Counted from the stretch's first letter, positions 33,976 to 43,544 are shown. The stretch is 64,000 nt of DNA from Lachnospiraceae bacterium (GCA_017526745.1 JAFXQX010000016.1:1-64000); one strand, 5' to 3'. Notes: a model not told the origin generated them from the letters alone. Program-made: numbers and translations.

Positions 33976-35388
33976 ATGAACACGGTAAGGATTTGCGACA
34001 GCACTATCAGGAAGCTTTCAAACGGCAGGGATAACTCCCTATCGTTTAAAGAAAAACTAGAAGTCGCAAAGCTATTGGACAAGCTGTGTGTTGATGTCAT
34101 AGAACTTGACGAGATCAGAAACGGCAAGGTTGATACGCTGCTCATAAAGTCTGTTGTTACGGCAGTCAAGAACAGCCTTATCGCTGTGCCCGTGCCCCTC
34201 GGCGCAGATCCCGCACCTACAGCGGCAGCGCTTGCGGAGGCGGGTTCATTCCGCCTGCAGGTCGTTGCTCCGGGAAGCAGCGTCAGGATGGAGTATGTTT
34301 ATCATAAGAAAGCCGCAGCGATCACTGAAATGGTAGCAGGCACTGTGGCTGAGTGCAAAAAGTTCACGCCTGACGTGGAACTTCTTATTGATGATGCCAC
34401 AAGAGCGGATGATGCCGCTCTTTCGCAGATAATGGATGCAGCTCTCTCGGCCGGCGCAACAGTCATCACTTTCTGTGATGATGCCGGAACTATGCTTCCC
34501 GAGGAGTTTGCGGCATTTCTTGAAAAGAGGCTTGCCGGCGAGAAAAGACTTAATGACGTAACATGGGGCGTATCGTGTTCGGATGAGCTGTCCATGGCAG
34601 ATGCATGTGCCATTGCTGCACTGTGTCATGGAGCAGGCGAGGTCAAGGCATCCGCTTATCCCGTAAACACAGCATCTCTTGAGAATGTATGCCGGGTGAT
34701 CGCCGGAAAAGGTGAGAGCTTCAAGGTCAGGACGAATGTGGCAACGTCGTCAATGAAGAGGACGGTCGGGCAGATACGAAGATTCTGTGTTCCCTCCGGT
34801 GAGAACAGTTCATTCTACGGTTTTACGCCGGCGGTGGACAGCACGGATGACAGACTGACAGAGCATGATTCGAAAGAAGCCCTGATCGGTGTTGTGGAAA
34901 AGCTCGGCTACAGTTTAAGTGAAGAAGATGCCGAGAACGTTTACGAGGCATTTTTAAAGCTTGCCAAAAAGAAAGAGAGCGTCTCTTCGAAGGAGATTGA
35001 TGCGATCGTTGCGACTGCGGCGATGCAGGTTCCCGAAAAATACAAACTTGTGGATTACATCACAAATACAGGCAATCTCATCACTTCAATGGCACATGTA
35101 AAGCTTGGTGTAAAGGATGATGTGCTTGAAGGAGTCTCACTCGGGGATGGCCCGATAGATGCGGCATTTCTTGCCATAGAGCAGATCACCGGAAGGCACT
35201 TCGATCTCGATGATTTTCAGATCAAGGCCATAACCGAGGGAAAGGAAGCTGCGGCGGAGACAATAGTAAAGCTTCTTGCAAACGGAAAGGTATACTCCGG
35301 AAGAGGACTGTCCACCGACATCATCGGTGCGAGCGTAAGGGCTTACCTTAATGCCGTTAACAAAGTAGTTTACGAGGAGGAGCCGTGA
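33976..35388 (+). CDS. LeuA-fold protein lacking metal ligands (likely pseudoenzyme)
   Basis: This 470-residue protein has the whole architecture of 2-isopropylmalate/citramalate synthase. It comprises a TIM barrel (1-about 260), linker helices, and a well-conserved LeuA regulatory domain (about 355-465; YITNTGNLITSMAHVKLG, ending SGRGLSTDIIGASVRAY). In the barrel, the metal-binding HxH box (normally H-C-H-N-D) is replaced by SCSDE at 200-204. DTTLRDG is altered to CDSTIRKLSNG, and the GERAGN loop is lost. It should not catalyse a Claisen condensation. It overlaps the TIM-barrel/ligase fusion gene by one base, so the two are co-translated. A sensory or scaffolding role is possible. Confidence 0.75.
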   Translation: MNTVRICDSTIRKLSNGRDNSLSFKEKLEVAKLLDKLCVDVIELDEIRNGKVDTLLIKSVVTAVKNSLIAVPVPLGADPAPTAAALAEAGSFRLQVVAPGSSVRMEYVYHKKAAAITEMVAGTVAECKKFTPDVELLIDDATRADDAALSQIMDAALSAGATVITFCDDAGTMLPEEFAAFLEKRLAGEKRLNDVTWGVSCSDELSMADACAIAALCHGAGEVKASAYPVNTASLENVCRVIAGKGESFKVRTNVATSSMKRTVGQIRRFCVPSGENSSFYGFTPAVDSTDDRLTEHDSKEALIGVVEKLGYSLSEEDAENVYEAFLKLAKKKESVSSKEIDAIVATAAMQVPEKYKLVDYITNTGNLITSMAHVKLGVKDDVLEGVSLGDGPIDAAFLAIEQITGRHFDLDDFQIKAITEGKEAAAETIVKLLANGKVYSGRGLSTDIIGASVRAYLNAVNKVVYEEEP

Positions 35389-37862
35389 TGATGAGACTGT
35401 CATTTTCCACCAGGGGATGGCGCAACATCTCGTGGGAGAAGTTTACCGAGATCGCCCTGGAAATGGATTTTTCCGGAATAGAAGTATATAAGCTCATCGG
35501 TGACAAGGATCTGTTTGTCAAAGGTGAGGCTTTCAGTAAGTATAATATCGCTGCCACGACCAGATATCTTCGTGACAGCAAACTGACCATACCTGTATTT
35601 GACGGAAATTATGATCTTTCGGATCCGTCATCCGTTGAGGATATCAAAAAGATTATCGGCATCGCCGGATACATGCACGTGGATAACGTCGGGATCGGGA
35701 CGGATACGGAAGATGAAGATGTTATCCGCAGCGTGATCGGGGAGCTTCTGCCCCTGGCCCGGGAAAACGGCGTCAGCCTTTTGATCGAGACCGAAGGGAT
35801 ATACTCCGATACGAAGAGACTGTGTGAGATGCTCGATGATTTTGCGGATGATAATCTTGCGGCATTGTGGGATCTTCACCATACATACAGGATCGCACAT
35901 GAAGAGCCGAAGGATACGATAAGGAATCTCGGGGCATATGTCCGTCATGTGCATCTGTGCGATTCCGATGACGAGAACACATACAATCTGATCGGAGAGG
36001 GAAGCGCACCTGTCCGCGAGTTCATGGATGCACTCTATTCGATAGATTATGCAGGATTTATCTCGCTTGAGTGGAAGCCGGAGTACATGGAAGATCTTTC
36101 CGACTATTCGGTCATCTTCCCGTATTTTGCAAACTACATGAGCCGCTTCGAGAATACGAGGGGCAAAAAGAAAAAGCTTTATCCGAACCATGACGGTACG
36201 GGCCAGTATGTGTGGAAGAAGGACGAGCTGATCGACCTGACATTCCCGCAGGTGCTCGAGAGGATGGTCGAGGAATTCCCGGACCAGTACTGCTTTAAAT
36301 ATACGACACTTGATTATACACGCACATATGAGGAGTTCCAAAAGGACGTAAATGATTTTGCAAAGTCACTCATGAGTCTCGGTGTCAGATCCGGATCGAA
36401 AGTTGCCGTCTGGGCGACCAATGTGCCTGCGTGGTACATCTCCTTCTGGGCATGCTGCAAGATAGGTGCGGTGCTGGTCACGATGAACACCGCTTACAAG
36501 ATACATGAGGCAAAATATCTTCTGCGCCAGTCGGATACCCATACACTTATCATGATCGAGTCCGCAGTCGATTCGAACTATAAGGATATAATCAATGAGC
36601 TGTGCCCCGAGATCGCATCGTCAAAGGCCGGCGAACCGCTTCACTGCAAGACGCTTCCCTTCCTTCGAAACGTAATAACCGTGGGATTTTCAATGCCCGG
36701 TGCCCTGACGTTTGAAGAGGCAATGGGAAGGTGCGATATGATAAGCGATGCCAAGCTCGGGAAGATGGCTGCGAACGTCAGACCAGATGATGTTTGCAAC
36801 ATGCAGTATACTTCGGGCACAACGGGATTCCCCAAAGGTGTCATGCTCACTCATTATAATGTCGTAAACAACGGCAAGTGCATCGGCGACAGGATGGGCC
36901 TTTCCACGGCGGACCGCATGATGATACAGGTACCTATGTTCCACTGCTTCGGAATGGTGCTGTCGATGACATCGTCGATCACGCATGGTGCGACTATATG
37001 CCCGATGCCGTATTTCAGCGCAAAATCATCACTCGCATGCATCAACCAGGAGAGGATCACCTGCTTTAACGGGGTTCCCACGATGTTCATTGCGATGTTC
37101 AATCATGAGGATTATAAGAAGACGGATTTCTCATATATGAGGACCGGTATCATGGCCGGTGCCGGATGCCCGCCTGAGCTTATGAAGAGAGCGGCACAGC
37201 CGGATGAGATGAACATGCGCGGCATAGTATCGGTATACGGACAGACCGAAACCGCTCCGGGCAACACGATGTCTTCATGGACCGATCCGTTGGATGTTCG
37301 GACCGAGACCGTAGGATATGCGTTCCCGCATGTAGAGTGCAAGGTCATAGATCCCGAGACGGGAGAAGAGGTCGGACCCGGGCAGAACGGTGAATTCTGC
37401 GCCAGAGGCTACAACACGATGAAGGGCTATTACAAGATGCCCGAGGCAACGCGGGAGACGATCGATGAGAACGGATGGCTCCATTCGGGAGATCTGGCGG
37501 CAAAGGATGAGAACGGGAACTACAGGATAACGGGACGACTCAAGGATATGATCATCCGGGGAGGAGAGAATCTGTATCCGAAGGAAATAGAAGAGTTCAT
37601 ATACACGTGCCCGAAGGTTAAGGATGTCCAGGTCATCGGCGTGCCCGATAAGAGATACGGAGAAGAAGCGATGGCATGCATCATCTTAAAGGACGGCGAG
37701 AAGATGACGGTGGAAGAGATGGATGCGTTTATCAAGGCCAGTCTCGCAAGGCATAAGGTACCGAAGTATATCGAGTTCGTTGATGAGTTCCCGATGAATG
37801 CTGCCGGAAAGGTCCTGAAGTATAAGATGAGAGAGGACGCCGTTAAACGGCTGGGGTTATAG
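35388..37862 (+). CDS. Fusion of sugar-isomerase-like TIM barrel and acyl-CoA ligase
   Basis: This 824-residue fusion has two enzyme halves. Residues 1 to about 265 form a xylose-isomerase-like TIM barrel of the sugar phosphate isomerase/epimerase type, with metal-ligand-like IETEG, WDLHH, HLCD and SLEWKPE positions. From about 285 on it is an AMP-forming acyl-CoA synthetase with P-loop YTSGTTGFPKG, motif YGQTETAPG, GWLHSGDL and the C-terminal PMNAAGKVLK lysine. Both halves keep their key residues. GAGGAGG (35374-35380) sets the start at 35388, overlapping the previous stop. The natural substrate is unknown. The fusion suggests channelled processing of a sugar-derived acid or activation of a fatty acid. 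Confidence 0.85.
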   Translation: MMRLSFSTRGWRNISWEKFTEIALEMDFSGIEVYKLIGDKDLFVKGEAFSKYNIAATTRYLRDSKLTIPVFDGNYDLSDPSSVEDIKKIIGIAGYMHVDNVGIGTDTEDEDVIRSVIGELLPLARENGVSLLIETEGIYSDTKRLCEMLDDFADDNLAALWDLHHTYRIAHEEPKDTIRNLGAYVRHVHLCDSDDENTYNLIGEGSAPVREFMDALYSIDYAGFISLEWKPEYMEDLSDYSVIFPYFANYMSRFENTRGKKKKLYPNHDGTGQYVWKKDELIDLTFPQVLERMVEEFPDQYCFKYTTLDYTRTYEEFQKDVNDFAKSLMSLGVRSGSKVAVWATNVPAWYISFWACCKIGAVLVTMNTAYKIHEAKYLLRQSDTHTLIMIESAVDSNYKDIINELCPEIASSKAGEPLHCKTLPFLRNVITVGFSMPGALTFEEAMGRCDMISDAKLGKMAANVRPDDVCNMQYTSGTTGFPKGVMLTHYNVVNNGKCIGDRMGLSTADRMMIQVPMFHCFGMVLSMTSSITHGATICPMPYFSAKSSLACINQERITCFNGVPTMFIAMFNHEDYKKTDFSYMRTGIMAGAGCPPELMKRAAQPDEMNMRGIVSVYGQTETAPGNTMSSWTDPLDVRTETVGYAFPHVECKVIDPETGEEVGPGQNGEFCARGYNTMKGYYKMPEATRETIDENGWLHSGDLAAKDENGNYRITGRLKDMIIRGGENLYPKEIEEFIYTCPKVKDVQVIGVPDKRYGEEAMACIILKDGEKMTVEEMDAFIKASLARHKVPKYIEFVDEFPMNAAGKVLKYKMREDAVKRLGL

Positions 37863-37872
37863 AGGAGATATT

Positions 37873-40800
37873 ATGAAGAATCTGGTTACGGTAGACGGAA
37901 ATGCGGCGTGCGCACTGGTGGCCTACGAGTTCACCGAGGTTGCCGCTATATATCCGATAACGCCTTCATCGCCGATGGCGGCAAAGACCGATGAGTGGTC
38001 TGCAAACGGCCGGCAGAATATGTTCGGGCAAAGCGTAAGGCTTGTTGAGATGCAGTCTGAGGCCGGCGCCATAGGTGCGGTACACGGTGCCCTTCAGACA
38101 GGATCGCTCTCAACCACTTATACATCCAGTCAGGGACTGATGCTGATGATCCCCACACTTTACAGGATAACGGGAGAGCACCTGCCTGCAGTTCTGCATA
38201 TTGCAGCAAGAACGGTCGGCACACATGCGATGAGTATATTCGGTGATCATTCCGATGTAATGGCATGTCGTCAGATAGGCCTTGCCATGCTTTGTTCCGG
38301 AAGCGTTCAGGAAGCAGCGGATCTTGCGGCTGTCGCACATCTTAGTGCCATAAAGGCCAAGGTTCCTTTCATGCATTTCTTTGACGGATTCCGTACATCC
38401 CACGAGATGTCCAGGATCGACATGCCGGATGTGAAGAAGCTCTCGGCGCTCGTCGATAAAAAAGCGCTGTCTGATTTTCGCACGCATGCGCTTAATCCCG
38501 AGCATCCGATGCTTCGTAATACCGTTCAGAATGACGACGTTTACTTCCAGTTCCGCGAAGCCAACAATAAATGCTACATGGAACTGTCGGATATCATAGA
38601 AGACTACATGAAGAAGGTTTCGGATACTGTAGGCAGGAAGTATGTGCCATACCAGTATTACGGACCGGCCAATGCGACGGACATCATCGTTGCGATGGGC
38701 TCTGTTTCCGGTACGATAGAAGAGACCGTTGATGCGCTCAACAAGCGCGGCAGAAAATGCGGTTTTCTGCAGGTTCACATGTACAGGCCTTTTGATATCA
38801 AAAAGTTCGTATCAGCCATCCCGGAAAGCGTAAAGAGGATCGCGGTCCTTGACAGATGCAAGGAGATGGGAGCAGCGGGCGAGCCGCTGTATGTTGATGT
38901 TTGTACCGCTCTCTTTAATTCCGGAAGGGATGTAAAGGTGATCGGCGGAAGGTACGGACTGTCCTCAAAGGATACGAATCCTGCACAGATCGTTGCCGTG
39001 CTTGATAACCTTGCGTCCAACAAGCCGGTAAACAGCTTTACGATCGGTATTGAAGATGATGTGACGCATCTGTCGCTCAAAACAGGCGAACTTGACTTCG
39101 AGGTCGGATCTCCCGATATGATATGCTGCAAGTTCTGGGGCCTCGGCGGTGACGGAACGGTCGGAGCCAACCATAATACCGCAAAGATACTCGGCGATCT
39201 GGCTGACATGTATTCCCAGGCATATTTTGAATATGATGCGAAAAAATCGTTCGGTGTCACGAAATCAAACCTGCGATTTTCCAAGAAACCTATCCGGGGA
39301 AGTTATTACGTTAAGTCCGGAGACATCGTCGCCTGCCATAACCAGAGCTTCATCAAGCAGTATGATGTTGCCGACGAGGTTAAGAAGGGCGGGATATTCC
39401 TGCTTAACTGCACATGGTCGGACGATGAACTTGAGAGTGAGCTTCCGAACAGGGTAAAGCGTCTTCTTGCCAAGAAGAAGGTAAGGCTGTTTACGATAAA
39501 TGCAACGGCGATCGCCGAAGAACTTGGGTTAGGGAGCCATACGAATACCGTTCTTCAGGCGGCTTTCTTTAAGATATCGAATCTCCTTCCTATAGATACT
39601 GCGGTAAAAGAAATGAAGGCGGCTGCGGAAAAGGCATATTTCACCAAGGGAAGCAGGATCGTCAAGATGAATACCGATGCGATCGACAAAGGCGCAGAAG
39701 GTGTTCATGAGGTGAACGTTCCCGCCGAATGGGCAAACCTTAAGGATGAGCAGTTACACGGTACGGAAAATGCACCTGCGGTCGTTACCGAGGTTTGTGA
39801 TCATATCAACAGGCAGAAAGGAAACGATCTTCCGGTCTCCATTTTTGTCGACAGGATGGACGGCTCCATAGAGATGGGTCTTACCGCTTTTGAGAAGCGC
39901 GGCATTGCAACAAGCACACCGAAGTGGGACCCCGAAAAGTGCCTGCAGTGCAACATGTGCTCGTTCGTGTGTCCTCATGCGGCGATCCGTCCGCACCTTC
40001 TGTCAGAAGAAGAGGCGGCAGCCGCACCCGCATCGATGAAGATGACGGATGCCAAGCCCAAAGGGGATTACAAATATACTCTTTCAGTTTCCGCACATGA
40101 CTGCACCGGATGCGGAAGCTGTGTGGCTTCATGTCCCGCAAAGGAAAAAGCCATTATGATGGATGCTCCCGAACTTACCGATGAGAACAGGAAGGAATGG
40201 GATTACTCGCTTACGATCACGAAAAAGCGTGAAGCCTACAATAAATATACCTTAAAGGGCAGCCAGTTCGAGCAGCCGCTTCTGGAGTTTTCGGCAGCGT
40301 GCGCGGGATGCGGCGAGACACCGTATGCAAAGCTTATGACACAGCTGTTCGGGGACCGGGTATATTGGGCGAACGGCACAGGGTGTTCCCAGGCATGGGG
40401 CGCGACCTATCCCGGGATCCCGTATACCGTTAACGAGAGAGGATTCGGCCCCGCGTGGACCAATTCACTGTTTGAGAACAATGCGGAGCTCATGCTCGGA
40501 ATGTATCTGTCGGTGACCCAGCAGCGCGGCCTTGCCAAGAAGAACATCACGAAGCTTCTGGAAGAGACCGGGGATGAGAAGATAAAGAGTGCTTGCCAAA
40601 ACTGGCTTGACGCTTATGATGATTATGATCTTTCAAGAAAGACATCGGATGAGCTTATAGAGGTGCTCGAGGCATCAGACGATAGTGCAAATAAGGAACT
40701 GATAACATCGATCCTTTCGGGACGCGACCACCTTGCGAGAAAATCATTCTGGATGTACGGCGGCGACGGCTGGGCATACGATATCGGATTCGGCGGCCTT

Positions 40801-41373
40801 GACCATGTCATCGCATCGGGCGCCAACATCAACACGCTCGTTATAGATACCGAAGTGTATTCAAATACCGGAGGACAAAGTTCCAAGGCAACTCCGATAG
40901 GTGCGGTCGCACAGTTCGCATCCGCCGGCAAGAAGACAAGGAAGAAGGATCTCGGAGCGATATTCATGACATACGGAAACGTATATGTCGCATCGGTTTC
41001 GATGGGCGCCAACCCGGCGCAGCTTATCAAAGTGTTAAAGGAAGCCGAGGAATACGACGGACCTTCCGTCATTGTCGCATACACACCGTGTATCACGCAC
41101 GGCATCAAAGCAGGTATGGGATCCGCCCAGCAGGAGATGAAACGTGCGGTTGAAAGCGGCTACTGGACACTGTATCATTATGATCCGAGACTTGACGACC
41201 CGCTCGTTGTTGACTGTAAAGAGCCTTCACTTGACTATGAGGAGTACCTTATGGGCGAGACAAGATACTCATCACTTGTAAAGACATTCCCGGATAACGC
41301 GAAGAAACTGTTCGCTCAGGGTGCAAAGGACGCGAAGGAGCGCTACGCCAAATATAAGGCAATGGAAAAATAG
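37873..41373 (+). CDS. nifJ: Pyruvate:ferredoxin oxidoreductase, single-chain
   Basis: This 1166-residue homodimeric PFOR converts pyruvate and CoA to acetyl-CoA, CO2 and reduced ferredoxin. Domains in order are the alpha-like region with YPITPSSPMA, the gamma-like region (GLGGDGTVGANHN), two ferredoxin clusters (CLQCNMCSFVCP and CTGCGSCVASCP), and the TPP-binding beta region (CAGCGETPYAKL, then GGDGWAYDIGFGGL). It supplies acetyl-CoA and ferredoxin to the butyrate operon 105 bases downstream. No terminator is seen between them. It starts ten bases after the fusion gene. Confidence 0.96.
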   Translation: MKNLVTVDGNAACALVAYEFTEVAAIYPITPSSPMAAKTDEWSANGRQNMFGQSVRLVEMQSEAGAIGAVHGALQTGSLSTTYTSSQGLMLMIPTLYRITGEHLPAVLHIAARTVGTHAMSIFGDHSDVMACRQIGLAMLCSGSVQEAADLAAVAHLSAIKAKVPFMHFFDGFRTSHEMSRIDMPDVKKLSALVDKKALSDFRTHALNPEHPMLRNTVQNDDVYFQFREANNKCYMELSDIIEDYMKKVSDTVGRKYVPYQYYGPANATDIIVAMGSVSGTIEETVDALNKRGRKCGFLQVHMYRPFDIKKFVSAIPESVKRIAVLDRCKEMGAAGEPLYVDVCTALFNSGRDVKVIGGRYGLSSKDTNPAQIVAVLDNLASNKPVNSFTIGIEDDVTHLSLKTGELDFEVGSPDMICCKFWGLGGDGTVGANHNTAKILGDLADMYSQAYFEYDAKKSFGVTKSNLRFSKKPIRGSYYVKSGDIVACHNQSFIKQYDVADEVKKGGIFLLNCTWSDDELESELPNRVKRLLAKKKVRLFTINATAIAEELGLGSHTNTVLQAAFFKISNLLPIDTAVKEMKAAAEKAYFTKGSRIVKMNTDAIDKGAEGVHEVNVPAEWANLKDEQLHGTENAPAVVTEVCDHINRQKGNDLPVSIFVDRMDGSIEMGLTAFEKRGIATSTPKWDPEKCLQCNMCSFVCPHAAIRPHLLSEEEAAAAPASMKMTDAKPKGDYKYTLSVSAHDCTGCGSCVASCPAKEKAIMMDAPELTDENRKEWDYSLTITKKREAYNKYTLKGSQFEQPLLEFSAACAGCGETPYAKLMTQLFGDRVYWANGTGCSQAWGATYPGIPYTVNERGFGPAWTNSLFENNAELMLGMYLSVTQQRGLAKKNITKLLEETGDEKIKSACQNWLDAYDDYDLSRKTSDELIEVLEASDDSANKELITSILSGRDHLARKSFWMYGGDGWAYDIGFGGLDHVIASGANINTLVIDTEVYSNTGGQSSKATPIGAVAQFASAGKKTRKKDLGAIFMTYGNVYVASVSMGANPAQLIKVLKEAEEYDGPSVIVAYTPCITHGIKAGMGSAQQEMKRAVESGYWTLYHYDPRLDDPLVVDCKEPSLDYEEYLMGETRYSSLVKTFPDNAKKLFAQGAKDAKERYAKYKAMEK

Positions 41374-41397
41374 AACAGGTATATCAATATCTTGTGA

Positions 41398-41426
41398 TTG
41401 AAATGATACCTCCGATTTGATATAAT
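41398..41426 (+). promoter_or_regulatory. Promoter of the butyrate operon
   Basis: TTGAAA (41398-41403) lies 17 bases from TATAAT (41421-41426), with TGA before the -10 (extended form). Predicted transcription start is near 41433. Confidence 0.8.
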
Positions 41427-41475
41427 TAGAGTTGCGCAATTTGACAAATAATTAACAATCTTTTCGGAGGTATCA
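41404..41475 (+). promoter_or_regulatory. 12-bp inverted repeat linking promoter spacer and thl ribosome binding site
   Basis: TGATACCTCCGA (41404-41415) is the exact reverse complement of TCGGAGGTATCA (41464-41475). The right arm contains the thl Shine-Dalgarno GGAGG. The left arm lies between the -35 and -10 boxes. RNA starting at this promoter lacks the left arm. RNA read through from the PFOR gene contains both and would hide the ribosome binding site. Confidence 0.65.
41441..41458 (+). promoter_or_regulatory. Rex-like redox operator
   Basis: TTGACAAATAATTAACAA matches the Rex consensus TTGTTAAnnnnTTAACAA at 12 of 14 defined positions, with a perfect right half. It lies just downstream of the predicted transcription start, a repressing position. 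Rex controls thl-crt-bcd-hbd genes by NADH/NAD ratio in other Clostridia, which fits this operon. Confidence 0.65.
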
Positions 41476-41477
41476 GT

Positions 41478-42674
41478 ATGTCTAAGAAAGTCGTTATCGC
41501 AAGCGCCTGTCGTACAGCCATCGGAACAATGGGAGGATCACTCTCCACTACTCCTGTGGCAGATCTTGGTGCTATCGTGATCAAGGAAGCCGTTAAAAGG
41601 GCAGGTATCAAGCCTGAGGATGTAGAACATGTTTACATGGGATGCGTTATCCAGGCAGGCCAGGGCCAGAACGTTGCCCGCCAGTCATCTGTCAAGGCAG
41701 GTATTCCAATCGAAGTTCCCGCTGTAACAAGCAACGTTGTTTGCGGATCAGGTCTTAACTGTGTTAACCAGGCTGCACAGATGATCATGGCAGGAGATGC
41801 CGATGTCGTTGTAGCCGGCGGTATGGAGAACATGTCAATGGCACCGTTTGCTATCCCGAACGGCCGCTACGGATACAGGATGCTTCGTCCCGACCAGAGC
41901 CAGGGTGCTTTGGTTGATACTATGATCAAGGATGCTCTTTGGGATGCTTTCAATGATTACCATATGATAACGACCGCTGATAATATCGCAAGGCAGTGGA
42001 AGCTCACGAGAGAAGAGCTTGACGAGTTTGCTCTTGCCAGCCAGCAGAAGGCATGCGCTGCAATTGAAAACGGAGCGTTCAAGGATGAGATCGTTCCCGT
42101 AGAGGTCAAGAAGAAGAAAGAGACAGTCATATTTGATACCGACGAAGGTCCCCGACAGGGATCGACCATAGAAGCTCTTGCAAAGCTTCGCCCTATCAAC
42201 CCCGACGGATTCGTTACCGCCGGTAACGCATCGGGTATCAACGACGGTGCGGCAGCAGTTGTCGTTATGAGCGAGGAAAAGGCAAAAGAGCTCGGCGTTA
42301 AGCCCATGGCTACATTCGTTGCCGGCGCTCTTGCAGGCGTGGATCCTTCTATCATGGGTATCGGACCTGTTGCAGCAACAAAGAAGGCAATGGCCAAGGC
42401 GGGATATAAGATCGAAGACTTTGATATCATCGAGGCAAACGAGGCATTTGCGGCACAGTCCGTTGCAGTTGGAAAAGATCTCGGTATCGATGTTAAAAAG
42501 CAGCTTAACCCCAACGGAGGTGCGATCGCACTCGGACATCCCGTAGGAGCATCGGGTGCACGTATATTCGTAACACTCCTCCACGAGATGAAGAAGAAGG
42601 GTGCAAAGAAAGGTCTTGCAACACTTTGTATCGGCGGTGGAATGGGATGTGCGACCATCGTTGAAATGGAATAG
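41478..42674 (+). CDS. thlA: Acetyl-CoA acetyltransferase (thiolase)
   Basis: This 398-residue enzyme condenses two acetyl-CoA to acetoacetyl-CoA, the first step of butyrate synthesis. Active-site Cys is in VVCGSGLN, His in [11 protein letters not shown], and the second Cys in LCIGGGMG, as in all biosynthetic thiolases. GGAGG lies seven bases before the ATG. Unlike the later genes of the operon, it is separated from crt by a strong hairpin, which may raise its mRNA level. Confidence 0.96.
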   Translation: MSKKVVIASACRTAIGTMGGSLSTTPVADLGAIVIKEAVKRAGIKPEDVEHVYMGCVIQAGQGQNVARQSSVKAGIPIEVPAVTSNVVCGSGLNCVNQAAQMIMAGDADVVVAGGMENMSMAPFAIPNGRYGYRMLRPDQSQGALVDTMIKDALWDAFNDYHMITTADNIARQWKLTREELDEFALASQQKACAAIENGAFKDEIVPVEVKKKKETVIFDTDEGPRQGSTIEALAKLRPINPDGFVTAGNASGINDGAAAVVVMSEEKAKELGVKPMATFVAGALAGVDPSIMGIGPVAATKKAMAKAGYKIEDFDIIEANEAFAAQSVAVGKDLGIDVKKQLNPNGGAIALGHPVGASGARIFVTLLHEMKKKGAKKGLATLCIGGGMGCATIVEME

Positions 42675-42687
42675 GGGTAATGCAGTT

Positions 42688-42715
42688 GCGTCAGCGCTTT
42701 TATAAGTGCTGACGC
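42688..42715 (+). promoter_or_regulatory. Intercistronic hairpin between thlA and crt
   Basis: GCGTCAGCGCTT pairs with AAGTGCTGACGC across a TTAT loop (12 pairs, one G-U). Only TTTC follows, so it is at best a partial terminator. It could stabilise the thlA message or act as a processing site, giving more thiolase than downstream enzymes. Confidence 0.6.
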
Positions 42716-42752
42716 TTTCTGACGAAATAAGGTTGTTGAAAGGAGTGACAGT

Positions 42753-43544
42753 ATGGAGTTTGTAACATACGAAGTAAACGATCGTGTAGGGATCATCACG
42801 ATCAACAGAGAGAAGGCACTTAACGCCCTCAATTCCCAGGTTCTTGACGAACTGTCAGAAGCATTTGACAGCGTTGACCTAAACGAGATCAGATGCCTGA
42901 TACTTACAGGTGCCGGAGAAAAATCATTTGTCGCAGGTGCCGACATAGGTGAGATGAGCAGTCTGTCCAAGGCGGAAGGAGAGGCATTCGGTAAGAAGGG
43001 TAACGATTTGTTCCGTAAGATAGAGACATTCCCGATCCCCGTCATAGCTGCCGTAAACGGATTCGCACTCGGCGGCGGATGCGAGATATCGATGAGTTGT
43101 GACATCAGGATCTGCTCGGACAATGCGGTATTCGGACAGCCTGAGGTAGGACTCGGGATCACGCCCGGATTCGGAGGGACACAGAGACTTGCAAGACTCG
43201 TCTCTCCCGGAATGGCAAAGCAGCTCATATACACGGCAAGAAACATCAAGGCTGATGAGGCATATAGGATCGGTCTTGTAAACAAGGTCGTATCAGCTGA
43301 GGAACTCATGCCCGAGGCACAGAAGATGGCAGCCGGCATTGCAGCCAATGCACCTATCGCGGTAAGGAATTGCAAGAAGGCAATAAATGACGGGCTTCAG
43401 GTTGATATGGATAAGGCCATCGTAATAGAAGAAAAACTTTTCGGTGACTGCTTTGAGACCGAAGATCAGAAGGCGGCCATGGCCAACTTCCTCGAGAAGG
43501 ACAAAGAAAAGAAGCTGAAAGTCGTACCTTTCAAAAACTGTTAG
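42753..43544 (+). CDS. crt: 3-hydroxybutyryl-CoA dehydratase (crotonase)
   Basis: This 263-residue enoyl-CoA hydratase dehydrates 3-hydroxybutyryl-CoA to crotonyl-CoA. The oxyanion-hole region SFVAGADIGEMSS and the catalytic region FALGGGCEISMSCD with the following PEVGLGITPGFGG are intact, including both Glu positions. It is the second gene of the operon. An AAAGGAG site precedes the ATG. Confidence 0.95.
   Translation: MEFVTYEVNDRVGIITINREKALNALNSQVLDELSEAFDSVDLNEIRCLILTGAGEKSFVAGADIGEMSSLSKAEGEAFGKKGNDLFRKIETFPIPVIAAVNGFALGGGCEISMSCDIRICSDNAVFGQPEVGLGITPGFGGTQRLARLVSPGMAKQLIYTARNIKADEAYRIGLVNKVVSAEELMPEAQKMAAGIAANAPIAVRNCKKAINDGLQVDMDKAIVIEEKLFGDCFETEDQKAAMANFLEKDKEKKLKVVPFKNC

Noticed and set aside
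41957-43375. 472-codon open frame antisense to thlA and crt
   Set aside because: Its length comes from codon bias of the sense genes; no ribosome binding site or family match, and it spans two genes.
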